A stretch of 64,000 nt of DNA from NCBI RefSeq assembly GCF_009739905.1, contig NZ_CP034279.1, forward strand, positions 3,782,001 to 3,846,000, read 5' to 3'. The DNA comes from Streptomyces ficellus (lineage in GTDB: Bacteria; Actinomycetota; Actinomycetes; Streptomycetales; Streptomycetaceae). Under the pieces are notes generated by a model, which ran no database searches, had not been told where the DNA came from, and saw only the letters and a list, made by a program, of their open reading frames with translations. The translations under genes and the position numbers were made by a program. Below are positions 51,686-61,432 of the stretch, piece by piece (within the stretch, counting starts at the first letter, position 1; each line of letters begins with the position of its first letter).

Positions 51686-53245
51686 TTACGGGGTGCGCGA
51701 GGGGGAGGGGCCGCGGGACGCGGGTGCCGAGGGGGTTCCGGTGGGGCCGGCCGGGGGGCTCTCCTCCGGGACGTGGCGGCTGACCTCGGCCGTCGTCAGG
51801 CCCAGGCCGCCGAGCGTGATCTCGTCCCACGCCTGGAGGCGGCGGGTGTCGCGGTCCAGGTAGAGGACGGACGCGTGCACCTTCTCCGGCTCGTCCCGCT
51901 CCAGGGCGCGCAGGCCGCCGCCGCCCGTGGAGCCCTCGATCTTGAGGCGGGTGCCGTCCGGCAGGAGCTTGTTCACCCGCCGGTGGACGTGACCCGCCAG
52001 CACCAGGGGCACCTCGCCGTCGGTCTGCTCGGCCGCCACCGGGTTGTGCGCCACGGCGATGTCGACCGGCGTGCCCGCGCGCGCCTGCCGGTCCAGGGAC
52101 GCCGCCAGCCGGGCGCCCGCCGCCCGCTCGGCGTCGTCACCCGCCGGCACCACCGAGCGGTCCGGCGTGAACTGCGGGTCGCCGGTGCCCGCCACCCGCA
52201 GGCCGGCGACCGTGACGGCGCGGCCCCCGTCGAGGACGTGGACGTTCCGCAGGCCCTCCAGGTACCGCTGGGTGACCTGCGAGTCGTGGTTGCCGCGCAC
52301 CCACACGTAGGGCGCGCCGAGGTCGCTGATCGGGTCCAGGAAACCGTTCTCGGCGGCGGTGCCGTGGTCCATGGTGTCGCCCGAGTCGATGATCACGTCG
52401 ATCCGGTACTGCTCGACGAGCGAGCGGACGATCTCCCACGCGGCGGGGTTGAGGTGGATGTCCGACACGTGCAGGACCCGCATCGTCCCCGGGTCGGGCT
52501 GGTAGGTCGGCAGCGTGGAGGCGGCGTCGTACAGCTTCGTCACATTGGTGACCAGCCGGGCCAGTTCCTTCTGGTAGACGTCGAACTCACTCACGATCGA
52601 GCGGGCGTTGCCGACGACCGAGGGGGCGGAGGACAGCAGCCCGGAGAACCTGGGCTCCAGCACCGACTTCGGGTTCCACGTGGCGTACGCCGACACCCCC
52701 GCCGCCCCCAGCAACGCCAGCGCCAGCCCGCCGGCCGCGAGGGCGCGGCGCGGGCGGCGGTAGACGGCGAGCCCGAGGGCGGTGGCACCCGAGACGACCG
52801 CCACGCAGGAGCGCCAGGCCAGCTCCGTGGTGCCGTCGGCGACGTCCCGGGTGATCTCGTCCTGGAGGCCGGTGATCCGCTCGGGGTGCTCCACCAGCGC
52901 CTGGGACCGCACCGGGTCGAGCTGGTCGACGTCCACGTCGAGACGGATCGGCGCGGTGTGCGAGTCGAGCTCCAGCGCGCCCAGCGGCGACACGTTGATC
53001 TTCGTCCCGCCGTGCAGGGAGGGCCGCAGGGTCATGCTCGTGTCCACCGGCCCCACCGGCGTACGCACGCTGCCGACGATCAGCAGGCCGAGCCACGCGC
53101 CGAACAGCACCACGACGACGAGACCGAAGGCTCGTGCATACGGGTGAGGGGTGTGGACCAGGCTGAAGGTGGGGGCGGTGCGACGGGAGCGGTAGTGGCG
53201 CAGCAGGCGGGCGTAGGTGGTGCTGAGGGCAGCTCGGGCGGCCAT
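51686..53245 (-). CDS. Membrane-anchored metallophosphoesterase
   Basis: 519 residues from the ATG at MAARAALSTTYARLL. One transmembrane segment near residues 39-60, a beta-rich domain outside the membrane, two more segments near 145-160 and 170-185, and then a calcineurin-like catalytic domain. The metal motifs are all present: VSDIHLN, DSGDTMDHG, RGNHDSQ, AHNPVA and AGHVHRR. A Pro/Ser-rich tail ends the protein. The substrate is unknown; a phosphodiester or lipid is likely. It faces the small zincin gene on the other strand. Confidence 0.88.
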   Translation of the reverse strand: MAARAALSTTYARLLRHYRSRRTAPTFSLVHTPHPYARAFGLVVVVLFGAWLGLLIVGSVRTPVGPVDTSMTLRPSLHGGTKINVSPLGALELDSHTAPIRLDVDVDQLDPVRSQALVEHPERITGLQDEITRDVADGTTELAWRSCVAVVSGATALGLAVYRRPRRALAAGGLALALLGAAGVSAYATWNPKSVLEPRFSGLLSSAPSVVGNARSIVSEFDVYQKELARLVTNVTKLYDAASTLPTYQPDPGTMRVLHVSDIHLNPAAWEIVRSLVEQYRIDVIIDSGDTMDHGTAAENGFLDPISDLGAPYVWVRGNHDSQVTQRYLEGLRNVHVLDGGRAVTVAGLRVAGTGDPQFTPDRSVVPAGDDAERAAGARLAASLDRQARAGTPVDIAVAHNPVAAEQTDGEVPLVLAGHVHRRVNKLLPDGTRLKIEGSTGGGGLRALERDEPEKVHASVLYLDRDTRRLQAWDEITLGGLGLTTAEVSRHVPEESPPAGPTGTPSAPASRGPSPSRTP

Positions 53246-53304
53246 GGGCGGCGTATGCCCATGCGAACGGGTCACTATGCCCGGCCATCCGGGACAATGG
53301 CGGC

Positions 53305-53655
53305 GTGCTGGAGATGACACGCGAGGAGTTCGAGGAACTGGTCGCCGAGGCGCTGGACAGGATCCCGCCGGAGCTGACGCGGCTGATGGACAACGTCGCG
53401 GTGTTCGTGGAGGACGAGCCGCCCTCGGACGATCCGGAGCTGCTGGGTCTCTACGAGGGGACCCCGCTGACCGACCGGGGCGAGTGGTACGCGGGCGTCC
53501 TGCCCGACCGGATCACCATCTACCGCGGGCCGACGCTGCGGATGTGCGAGTCGCGCGAGGACGTGGTCGCCGAGACGGAGGTGACCGTCGTGCACGAGAT
53601 CGCCCACCACTTCGGGATCGACGACGAGCGGCTGCACGAGCTGGGCTACGGCTGA
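53305..53655 (+). CDS. Small zincin-like metallopeptidase (DUF1025 type)
   Basis: 116 residues with HEIAHH at 97-102 followed by FGIDDERLHELG, the extended zinc-peptidase motif of this minimal family. The GTG start lies six bases after GACAAT, a -10-like box, so the transcript may be leaderless; an ATG nine bases downstream is an alternative. Substrate unknown. It is divergent from the metallophosphoesterase. Confidence 0.85.
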   Translation: MLEMTREEFEELVAEALDRIPPELTRLMDNVAVFVEDEPPSDDPELLGLYEGTPLTDRGEWYAGVLPDRITIYRGPTLRMCESREDVVAETEVTVVHEIAHHFGIDDERLHELGYG

Positions 53656-53775
53656 CGGGGACGCGGCTGACGGGGACGCGGCCGCGCCCGATGCCGGGGC
53701 GGGCGGGCGTGTCCCTTGCGGGGCTTGGGGAGTTGGGCAGGGAAACCCCCGTCCCGCACCCCCGGAGGTGCCCTC

Positions 53776-54402
53776 GTGCGCCATTTGCCCGCCCCCGTCC
53801 GATGGGCCGTCACCGCGCTGGCGGTCGCGGCCTCCGCAGGCTCCGTCAGCGGCTGCATGAGCGTCTCCGACGCGGGCGGGAAGCCGGGCCCCGCCAGGTC
53901 GGCCGGCCCGTCGGGAGTGGAGGCGGCCGAGCCGGACGGCGTCGCCGACGCGCCCGGCGGCCGGCACGACGTACGGACCGGGCACGGCGCGGAGGGCGAG
54001 GCGGGCGCACCCGGCGAGGAGGCCGGGGCGTCGCCGGAACCGAGTGGCGCGCCCGGCCCCGCGACGCCGTCCGCCGCCCCCTCGGGCAAGCCGTCGGCGG
54101 ACGCCAAGCCCGGTGCGCGGCCCGCGAGGCCGCCCGCCCCCTCGCCGAGCGACGGTGCGGCCGGTGGCGCGGCCGGCGGCGGGGGCGGCGGGGCCACGCC
54201 GAGCCAGCCGCCGGTGCCTCCGGAGACCACCCCGCCGCCGGAGCCGACGCCCCCGTCGACGCCGCCCGCCGAGCCGAGCCCCGACCCCTCGGACCCCCCG
54301 TCCGCCTCCCCGGCCGCCGACACCCGTACGCAGTCGCTCCGGGCCCCCGACGGGTACGGGTTCGCGGAGCCGGTGGCCTCCCCCCAGGTGGCCCCGGCGT
54401 GA
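53776..54402 (+). CDS. Proline-rich lipoprotein
   Basis: 208 residues from a GTG with a GGAGG site. A signal helix (VRWAVTALAVAASAGS) leads to a VSGC lipobox. The rest is almost entirely Pro/Ala/Ser/Gly-rich, likely a cell-wall-spanning disordered stalk, with a small conserved end TQSLRAPDGYGFAEPV. No catalytic domain. Function unknown. Confidence 0.62.
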   Translation: MRHLPAPVRWAVTALAVAASAGSVSGCMSVSDAGGKPGPARSAGPSGVEAAEPDGVADAPGGRHDVRTGHGAEGEAGAPGEEAGASPEPSGAPGPATPSAAPSGKPSADAKPGARPARPPAPSPSDGAAGGAAGGGGGGATPSQPPVPPETTPPPEPTPPSTPPAEPSPDPSDPPSASPAADTRTQSLRAPDGYGFAEPVASPQVAPA

Positions 54403-54722
54403 GCGGGAGTGGTTGCCGGGGGGTGCCCTGGTGGGGTTCCCAGGGGGCGACCCGGGGTGGCGGTCCCTGTGGGGCGACCCGGAGTGGCGTGAGGTGGACG
54501 TCACAGCCGGGTCGGGGTGGGGCGGTTTGCGCTGAGTGGGGGAGAGTGCGTATGGTGGTAGATCGTTTGATCCCATGTTCCCCTTTGCCCGGCGCCACTA
54601 CCGAGAGCGCCGCGTGTGGCGCGTACTCTCCCTTGCCGTGGCTGACCGCATCGAGGCGGTCGAAATGCGATACACGGAGTTGACGGGCGCGTGCCGAGAC
54701 TCCGGAAGGTTTCGCATTTCGC
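54403..54722 (+). promoter_or_regulatory. Gap and long leader upstream of the DEAD-box helicase gene
   Basis: No supported gene. A TATGGT box near 54552 would give a leader of about 165 bases. Long leaders are common for cold-shock helicase genes and could be the basis of autoregulation, but I see no specific motif that decides this. Confidence 0.4.
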
Positions 54723-56918
54723 ATGTCCATTTTCAGTCCTGACCACGCCGTCATGCCCGAGAACGCCGAGTTCGACGAGAACACCGTCGACGGCGCCATC
54801 GAGGCCACCGACGCCCCCGAGGCCGCAGACGTCACCGACGCCCCCGAGCAGCAGTCGGCGGACGAGCCGCAGGTCACCTTCGGCGACCTGGGCCTCCCCG
54901 AGGGCATCGTCCGCAAGCTCGCTCAGAACGGCGTGACCACCCCCTTCCCGATCCAGGCCGCGACCATCCCGGACGCCCTGGCCGGCAAGGACATCCTCGG
55001 CCGCGGCCGCACCGGCTCCGGCAAGACCCTCTCCTTCGGTCTGCCGCTGCTCGCCACCCTGGCCGGCGGCCACACCGACAAGAAGAAGCCCCGCGGCGTC
55101 ATCCTCACCCCGACCCGTGAGCTCGCCATGCAGGTCGCGGACGCCCTCCAGCCGTACGGCGACGTCCTCGGCCTCAAGATGAAGGTCGTCTGCGGCGGTA
55201 CGTCGATGGGCAACCAGATCTACGCCCTGGAGCGCGGCGTCGACATCCTCGTCGCCACCCCGGGCCGGCTGCGCGACATCATCAACCGCGGCGCCTGCTC
55301 GCTCGAGGCCGTGAAGATCGCCGTCCTCGACGAGGCCGACCAGATGGCCGACCTGGGCTTCATGCCCGAGGTCACCGAGCTGCTCGACCAGATCCCCGAG
55401 GGCGGCCAGCGCCTCCTGTTCTCCGCCACGCTGGAGAACGAGATCGACAGCCTCGTCAAGCGCTACCTGGTCAACCCGGTCACGCACGAGGTCGACCCGT
55501 CCGCCGGTGCCGTCACGACGATGACCCACCACGTCCTGGTCGTGAAGCCCAAGGACAAGGCGCCGGTCACCGCCGCGATCGCCGCGCGCAAGGGCCGCAC
55601 CATCATCTTCGTCCGCACCCAGCTGGGCGCCGACCGCATCGCCGAGCAGCTGCAGGACACCGGCGTGAAGGCCGACGCCCTGCACGGCGGCATGACGCAG
55701 GGCGCCCGCACCCGCGTCCTGGAGGACTTCAAGAAGGGCTACGTCAACGCGCTCGTCGCCACCGACGTCGCCGCGCGCGGCATCCACGTCGACGGCATCG
55801 ACCTCGTCCTGAACGTGGACCCGGCCGGCGACCACAAGGACTACCTGCACCGTTCGGGCCGTACCGCCCGGGCCGGCAAGTCCGGCGTGGTCGTGTCGCT
55901 GGCGCTGCCGCACCAGCGCCGCCAGATCTTCCGGCTCATGGAGGACGCGGGCGTCGACGCCACGCGCCACATCGTGGGCGGCGCCGGGGCGTTCGACCCG
56001 GAGGTCGCCGAGATCACCGGCGCCCGGTCGCTGACCGAGGTGCAGGCCGACTCCGCGAACAACTCGGCCAAGCAGGCCGAGCGCGAGGTCGCCGACCTCA
56101 CCAAGCAGCTGGAGCGGCTCCAGCGCCGGGCCGTGGAGCTCCGCGAGGAGGCCGACCGCCTGGTCGCCCGTGCCGCCCGTGAGCGGGGCGACGACCCGGA
56201 GGTCGCGGTCGCCGAGGTGACGGAGGCCGCCGAGGCCGAGGTCCAGGCCGCGGTCGCGTCCGTGCCGGCCCAGTCGCCGCGTGAGTCCCGGGACTTCCGT
56301 GACTCCCGTGACGAGCGTTCGTCCTCGTACGAGCGTCAGGACCGCCGCGACGACCGGGGCAACTACGCGCGCCGCGACCGCGACGACCGGGGCAACTACC
56401 CGCGCCGCGACCGCGACGACCGGGGCGGCCGCTCCTTCGAGCGCCGTGACCGCGACGACCGTCCGTCGGGCGGCTTCCGCCGCGACAACGAGCGTCGTGA
56501 CAACGACCGCCGTGACAACGACCGTGGCGGCTTCCGCCGGGACGACCGCCGGGACAACGACCGTGGCGGCTTCCGTCGTGACAACGACCGTCCGTCCGGT
56601 GGCTTCCGCCGCGACAACGACCGTCCCTCCGGTGGCTTCCGCCGCGACGACCGGCCCTCGGGCGGGTTCCGCCGCGACGACCGCCGGGACAACGACCGCG
56701 GTGGGTTCCGTCGCGACGACCGCCCCGCCGGCGGCCACCGCGGCAGCGACCGTCCGTTCAACCGTGACCGCCGCGACGACCGTCCCGCGGGCGGTGGCTT
56801 CCGCTCCGGCGGCCACGAGCGCCCCTACGGCCGCCGTGACGACCACCGCGGCGGCTCGAACTCCGGCTCCTCCTTCGGGCGCCGTGACGACAAGCCGCGC
56901 TGGAAGCGCAACGGCTGA
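54723..56918 (+). CDS. DEAD-box RNA helicase with RDD/RGG-rich tail
   Basis: 731 residues. Q-motif region around GITTPFPIQ-like GVTTPFPIQ, GRTGSGKT at 95-102, PTRELA, DEAD at 203-206, FSATL, then the C-terminal RecA domain with VATDVAARGIHVD and HRSGRTARAG. From about residue 520 the protein is a 210-residue disordered tail of RRDNDR, DDRPSGGF and GGFRRD repeats. Such tails bind RNA without sequence preference and promote condensates. CsdA/DeaD-like roles in ribosome assembly or RNA decay at low temperature are likely. A perfect terminator follows. Confidence 0.93.
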   Translation: MSIFSPDHAVMPENAEFDENTVDGAIEATDAPEAADVTDAPEQQSADEPQVTFGDLGLPEGIVRKLAQNGVTTPFPIQAATIPDALAGKDILGRGRTGSGKTLSFGLPLLATLAGGHTDKKKPRGVILTPTRELAMQVADALQPYGDVLGLKMKVVCGGTSMGNQIYALERGVDILVATPGRLRDIINRGACSLEAVKIAVLDEADQMADLGFMPEVTELLDQIPEGGQRLLFSATLENEIDSLVKRYLVNPVTHEVDPSAGAVTTMTHHVLVVKPKDKAPVTAAIAARKGRTIIFVRTQLGADRIAEQLQDTGVKADALHGGMTQGARTRVLEDFKKGYVNALVATDVAARGIHVDGIDLVLNVDPAGDHKDYLHRSGRTARAGKSGVVVSLALPHQRRQIFRLMEDAGVDATRHIVGGAGAFDPEVAEITGARSLTEVQADSANNSAKQAEREVADLTKQLERLQRRAVELREEADRLVARAARERGDDPEVAVAEVTEAAEAEVQAAVASVPAQSPRESRDFRDSRDERSSSYERQDRRDDRGNYARRDRDDRGNYPRRDRDDRGGRSFERRDRDDRPSGGFRRDNERRDNDRRDNDRGGFRRDDRRDNDRGGFRRDNDRPSGGFRRDNDRPSGGFRRDDRPSGGFRRDDRRDNDRGGFRRDDRPAGGHRGSDRPFNRDRRDDRPAGGGFRSGGHERPYGRRDDHRGGSNSGSSFGRRDDKPRWKRNG

Positions 56919-56944
56919 CGCGCACCCCGCGCGCACGCACTGAC

Positions 56945-56979
56945 CAGGGCCCGTATCTCGAACAGAGATACGGGCCCTG
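56945..56979 (+). terminator. 15-bp perfect stem terminator
   Basis: CAGGGCCCGTATCTC with its complement and a GAACA loop, 27 bases after the helicase stop. Confidence 0.88.
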
Positions 56980-57107
56980 CCCTGTTACGATCCGCTTCAC
57001 TCGCAGTGGGGGGCGTGTCCGGGGGGTCCGGGGGGATCTTCGTGCCGGCACATCGTGCGTTCAGGCGGCTCCCCGCGCACTTCTGCACTTCCCTGGGGAG
57101 GACCTGA

Positions 57108-60100
57108 GTGCCTCGCACTCTCGCACGCCATTCCGTCGCCGCCGTCGCGGCGTTGACGCTCGTCTCCGTGGTCGGGCCGCAGGCCCCGGCCGCGGTCGCC
57201 GACGACGCGCCCGGCGTAGTCTTCGGCGCCACCGCGTCCGCCCACCCGCGGACCGTGATCCCGCTCGTCGCCGGCCCGACCGGTTACCTGCGCTACGAAG
57301 AGGGCCGCGGCCACTTCTGGAGCACGTACACCGGTACGACGACGCCCGTGTACAACGCTGCCGAGGGCCCCGAGGGCGGCGCCACGTACGGCGCCGGTTC
57401 CGACGTCATCGCCGCGCTGGGGACCGGAGCGTCGAGCGCGGGCCGGGTCCGCCTCTTCGACCCCGCCGTGGGGACCAACGAGTACGTCGAACTGCCCTCC
57501 GGACACCGGTACGTCGGTACGTACGGCTCCACCGTGGTGACGTACACGCAGGCCGACGGCGCCGCCGAGCCCGAGTGGCACACGCACCGGACCGGCGGGG
57601 ACGCCGTGCGGAGCACCACGGTGACCGGCTGGCCGGCGGGCGCCGTGCGCCCGGTCGCGATCGACACCGCGGACGCCGACGGGCTGGTGGCCTCCACCCG
57701 TGAGGCCGGCGTGGCCCGCCCGGTCTGGATCGGCGGCGGGCAGGTCCGTCAGCTCGCCCGCACCGCGACCGCCGCGACCGCCGGCACCGCCCTCACGCCG
57801 GACCACGTCGTGGAGTGGACCGCCGACGGCAAGGTCGCGTTCTACGCCAAGAGCGGCGGCACGGCCGGAGCCGCGCTGACGCGGACCCGGGTCGCGGACC
57901 TCCCGTACCGGGACGGCGACAAGCTCCTCGGCGTCATCGGCGACCACGCGTTCGTCGCACGCCGGTCGGGCCTCGGCGGATCGGCTCCCTTCCGCGTCGA
58001 GAGCGTGCCGCTGGCCGGCGGGACCGCGACGACCGTCCTCCCGTACGCGCGCGCCCACGCGGCGGCCACGCCCGACGGCACGCGGCTGCTGCTGGTCGGC
58101 GGGAACAGCGCCGACGCGCTCGGCGTCCAGCTGGCCGGGGTCACCGGCTCCGCGGCCACGGTCCGCGAGCTGACGGCCGTCACGCCCGTGACGTCGCTGC
58201 CCCGGTCCTTCGCCTTCGCGGGCGGCCGTCTCCACTCGCTGGAGCGGATGCCCGACCAGAGCAACGCCTTCCGCACCCGGACCGTTTCGGTGACCGGTCC
58301 GCTGGCCGCCGGCGCCACGGACGACCGCGGCACCCTCGGCCTGGACCTGGCCGACTGCACCGACGTGACCGGCTGCCCGGAGATCCGGGCCACCGACGAC
58401 GGCGGCCTGCTGATCACCCCGGACTCCCATCACGGGCAGCACCCGCTGCTGGTGCGGCCCGGCGCCACCACCGCCACGGCGGTGACCGCGGGCCTCGCCT
58501 CCCTGGCACCGCGGGACGTCTCGGGCCGCCACCTCGCCGCCACCGGGGAGCGCGCCGACGGCACGTCCACGGGCCTGATCACGGTCGACCTCGAGACCGG
58601 CCGGCAACTGGCGTCGTTCCCCGGCGTCAACGCGGACAACATCGACCTGTACGGGGACACCGTGTGGGCCGCCGGCGAGGTCGCCGGCACCGTGAAGGGC
58701 TACGACGCCAGGACGGGCACCCTGAAGCGGACCGTCAACCTGGGCAGCGGCTGCAAGGCCGAGTCCATCAAGGTGACCGCGCACTGGCTCGGCTGGGACT
58801 GCGCGGGCTCCACCCCCAGGGGCGGCGTCTTCGACCTCGACACGAACGTCAACCACCCGTACGCGGAGCCGGTCTCCGAACTCGGTGACGGGTACGTCGT
58901 GTGGGGCAACGGCAACGACGTGAAGGTCACCGACGTCCGGGGCGCCCAGCCCGTGCACGTCGCCACCCACAAGGTGGCCGAGGACGGGGAGCGGCACTAC
59001 AAGTACGCGGTCGACGCCTCGACCGGCCGGATCGCCCTCACCGCGACCACCGACGGCGACATCCGCGTCGTCGACGCCGGTGTGCCCGCGTCGCCGCTCG
59101 CCCGCACCGACGCCGACGTCCCGGCCGCGCACGACGTGCGGAGCGGCGGCGCGCCCTGGAAGGCCCGCTGGTGGCTGTCCAAGCCCGCCGCCTCGTGGGA
59201 ACTCACGATCAAGGACACCGCCTCCGGTGCCGTACGCCGCACCCTGACGGGCGGCGAGGCGCGGGGCCCGGTCGGCGCTGCCTGGGACGGCAAGGACGCG
59301 ACCGGGAAGACCGTCGCCGACGGCCCGTACACCTGGTCGCTGACGGTGCTTCCGGCCGACGGGCAGGGCGCCGCGCTCACGCAGTCCGGCACGGTCACCG
59401 TGTCGGGTGCCGGCACCACGCCCACGGCCGTACGGCGCGACCACAACGGTGACGGCGTCGGCGACCTCATGTCCCTGAGCTCGGCCGGCGCCCTCGCCTT
59501 CCGCTACGGCTCGGGCACCGGCACGCTCGCGGGCGCGGCCACCGGCAGCGGCTGGTCCACCTCCGCGGTGGCGGTGCCGTTCGGCGACCTGAGCCGCGAC
59601 GGCTGCAACGACGTCCTGGTGCGGCTCGGCGGCGAACTGCGCGCGTACCGCCCCGCCTGCGGCAAGCCGCTCACGACGGCGACCCCGTACACGTCCCTGG
59701 GCAGCGTCTGGGCCCAGTTCAACGTCCTGACCTCGCCCGGCGACCTCACCGGCGACGGACGGGCGGACCTGGTCGCGCGCCAGACGACCACCGGGGACAT
59801 GTACCTGTACGCGGACGACGGCGCCGGCAAGCTGAAGGCGCGCGGCCGCATCGCCACCAACTGGAAGTCGTACCGCGCGGTGTTCGGAGCCGGCGACCTG
59901 AACGGCGACGGCCTCGGCGAGCTGCTCGCGGTCGACTCCGCCAACTCGCTGTGGCGCTACGACGGCACCGCGTCCGGCACGCCCAAGGCCCGCGCCCTGG
60001 TCTTCGCCAACAACTGGGGCACCGGCCGCAACGCCTTCATCGGCGCCGGCGACCTCAACAAGGACGGCAAGGCGGACCTGATCTCCCGCAACGCCGCCGG

Positions 60101-60194
60101 TGACCTCCTGCGCAACAACGGTAACGGCGCCGGGTCGTTCGCCTCCACGGCGAAGATCGGCACGGGCTGGCAGGGATACAAGGGGCTGTTCTAG
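57108..60194 (+). CDS. Large secreted FG-GAP/VCBS repeat protein
   Basis: 1028 residues from a GTG with a GGGGAGGA site. A cleavable signal (RHSVAAVAALTLVSVVGPQAPAAVA) precedes a beta-propeller-like region of about 650 residues. A FlgD-like Ig domain (AAWDGKDATGKTVADGPYTWSL) and four C-terminal FG-GAP repeats follow, each with a Ca-binding DxNxDG-type loop (DHNGDGVGD, DLTGDGRAD, DLNGDGLGE, DLNKDGKAD). Extracellular, Ca-dependent binding of surface or polysaccharide ligands is likely. No enzymatic domain recognised. Confidence 0.85.
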   Translation: MPRTLARHSVAAVAALTLVSVVGPQAPAAVADDAPGVVFGATASAHPRTVIPLVAGPTGYLRYEEGRGHFWSTYTGTTTPVYNAAEGPEGGATYGAGSDVIAALGTGASSAGRVRLFDPAVGTNEYVELPSGHRYVGTYGSTVVTYTQADGAAEPEWHTHRTGGDAVRSTTVTGWPAGAVRPVAIDTADADGLVASTREAGVARPVWIGGGQVRQLARTATAATAGTALTPDHVVEWTADGKVAFYAKSGGTAGAALTRTRVADLPYRDGDKLLGVIGDHAFVARRSGLGGSAPFRVESVPLAGGTATTVLPYARAHAAATPDGTRLLLVGGNSADALGVQLAGVTGSAATVRELTAVTPVTSLPRSFAFAGGRLHSLERMPDQSNAFRTRTVSVTGPLAAGATDDRGTLGLDLADCTDVTGCPEIRATDDGGLLITPDSHHGQHPLLVRPGATTATAVTAGLASLAPRDVSGRHLAATGERADGTSTGLITVDLETGRQLASFPGVNADNIDLYGDTVWAAGEVAGTVKGYDARTGTLKRTVNLGSGCKAESIKVTAHWLGWDCAGSTPRGGVFDLDTNVNHPYAEPVSELGDGYVVWGNGNDVKVTDVRGAQPVHVATHKVAEDGERHYKYAVDASTGRIALTATTDGDIRVVDAGVPASPLARTDADVPAAHDVRSGGAPWKARWWLSKPAASWELTIKDTASGAVRRTLTGGEARGPVGAAWDGKDATGKTVADGPYTWSLTVLPADGQGAALTQSGTVTVSGAGTTPTAVRRDHNGDGVGDLMSLSSAGALAFRYGSGTGTLAGAATGSGWSTSAVAVPFGDLSRDGCNDVLVRLGGELRAYRPACGKPLTTATPYTSLGSVWAQFNVLTSPGDLTGDGRADLVARQTTTGDMYLYADDGAGKLKARGRIATNWKSYRAVFGAGDLNGDGLGELLAVDSANSLWRYDGTASGTPKARALVFANNWGTGRNAFIGAGDLNKDGKADLISRNAAGDLLRNNGNGAGSFASTAKIGTGWQGYKGLF

Positions 60195-60346
60195 CGGCAT
60201 GGGGGGCCTCCGCCATGGCCGCCCGGACCTGCCAGGTCCCGCCCGGCCCGGCGGCCCGCCCCGTACGACGCCCCGAGGCGCCCGTTCACCCGATACCCGA
60301 TCGGATGCCGGGCGCCTTGGGGCTATGCTCAGGGGTGACTCGTCGA

Positions 60347-60419
60347 GGGCCGTTAGCTCAATTGGCAGAGCAGCGGACTTTTAATCCGTTGGTTGTGGGT
60401 TCGAGTCCCACACGGCCTA
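60347..60419 (+). tRNA. tRNA-Lys(TTT)
   Basis: Cloverleaf with acceptor GGGCCGT, anticodon TTT in a CTTTTAA loop, discriminator A. A TATGCT box about 18 bases upstream is a plausible -10, and a terminator follows within 10 bases. Confidence 0.95.
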
Positions 60420-60427
60420 CGCGAGGG

Positions 60428-60458
60428 GACCCAGGTCGGCCACCGTGCCACCTGGGTC
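60428..60458 (+). terminator. Terminator of tRNA-Lys
   Basis: GACCCAGGT pairs with ACCTGGGTC, followed by CTTGTCTTTT. Confidence 0.85.
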
Positions 60459-60737
60459 CTTGTCTTTTCTCCCTCTCTTACTCGGCTGCGGCGGCCCGGC
60501 CGGGGCGCAACTGCGGCTTACCGGTACCCGCTTGCGGCGGGCTTTCACAGCGGCCGGTCGTGTCCGGCTCCCTCGCCCCAGGGGCTGAGCCCGGCATCCG
60601 GGCGGCGTCAGGACTGCCGGGACACGGCAGTGCGGGCGGACCCGCCCTGCTGGCAGGGTAGGACGGCGGGGGCCATGACCACGGCAGGGATGCCGGTCCC
60701 CGGAAAGCGGCCCTGCCGCGCCGGGTACGTCAGGGGG

Positions 60738-61133
60738 ATGACCATGGCCGGGTTCCTGCACGCCACCGTCACCTTCCCCGCCGTGCTGTTCACCGCGGCG
60801 CTGGTGGTCGTCGCCGGCTTCTGGCTGCTGGTGCTGGTGGGCGGCGCGGACCGCGACAGTTTCGACGGGGACGTGAACGCCGACGCCCTCCGCCTCGGCG
60901 GGGTGCCCGTCTCCGTGTCGGCGTCGCTGCTGGTCGCCGTCGCCTGGCTCCTCGCCGTCACCGGCTCCCTCGCCCTGTCCGTCACCGGGTGGCCCGCCGC
61001 GCTGTGCCACCTGCTCGACGCCGTCCTGCTGTTCGTCGCGCTGCTCGGATCATGGGCGCTGATGAGTGCCTTCGTACGCCTCCTGACCAGGGACGCGGGC
61101 AGTGGCGCGGGGGGTCCGCCGGGTATGGGTTAG
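60738..61133 (+). CDS. Small membrane protein, three helices
   Basis: 131 residues (or 129 from the second ATG, which is better spaced from its GGGGG site). Hydrophobic segments at about 12-36, 58-78 and 84-108, with a hydrophilic loop (GGADRDSFDGDVNADALRLG) between the first two. A short Gly-rich tail. No family recognised with confidence. Confidence 0.62.
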   Translation: MTMAGFLHATVTFPAVLFTAALVVVAGFWLLVLVGGADRDSFDGDVNADALRLGGVPVSVSASLLVAVAWLLAVTGSLALSVTGWPAALCHLLDAVLLFVALLGSWALMSAFVRLLTRDAGSGAGGPPGMG

Positions 61134-61171
61134 GGATCGTGCTCCTGATGGCGTAGTGTGGTGTTCACCGA

Positions 61172-61245
61172 CGCGGGGTGGAGCAGCTCGGTAGCTCGCT
61201 GGGCTCATAACCCAGAGGTCGCAGGTTCAAATCCTGTCCCCGCTA
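61172..61245 (+). tRNA. Initiator tRNA-fMet(CAT)
   Basis: Starts with an unpaired C (C1 opposite T72) and has three G-C pairs closing the anticodon stem (GGGCTCATAACCC), the two hallmarks of initiator tRNA. Discriminator A. Confidence 0.95.
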
Positions 61246-61432
61246 CTGAAGACGAAGGCCTGGTGCATTGCGCATCGGGCCTTCGTTCGTTTCCGGATCC
61301 CGCACCACGAGTCGCGGCGGCCGGTGTCACCCGGTCGGCGGACGGCGGGTCGTCGCGCGGCGCGGCTCCGGCCGGCCTGGACGCGGCGCGGTACCGTCCG
61401 CAGCCGTGGGTGGACCGGGCAGGAGTTCAGAG

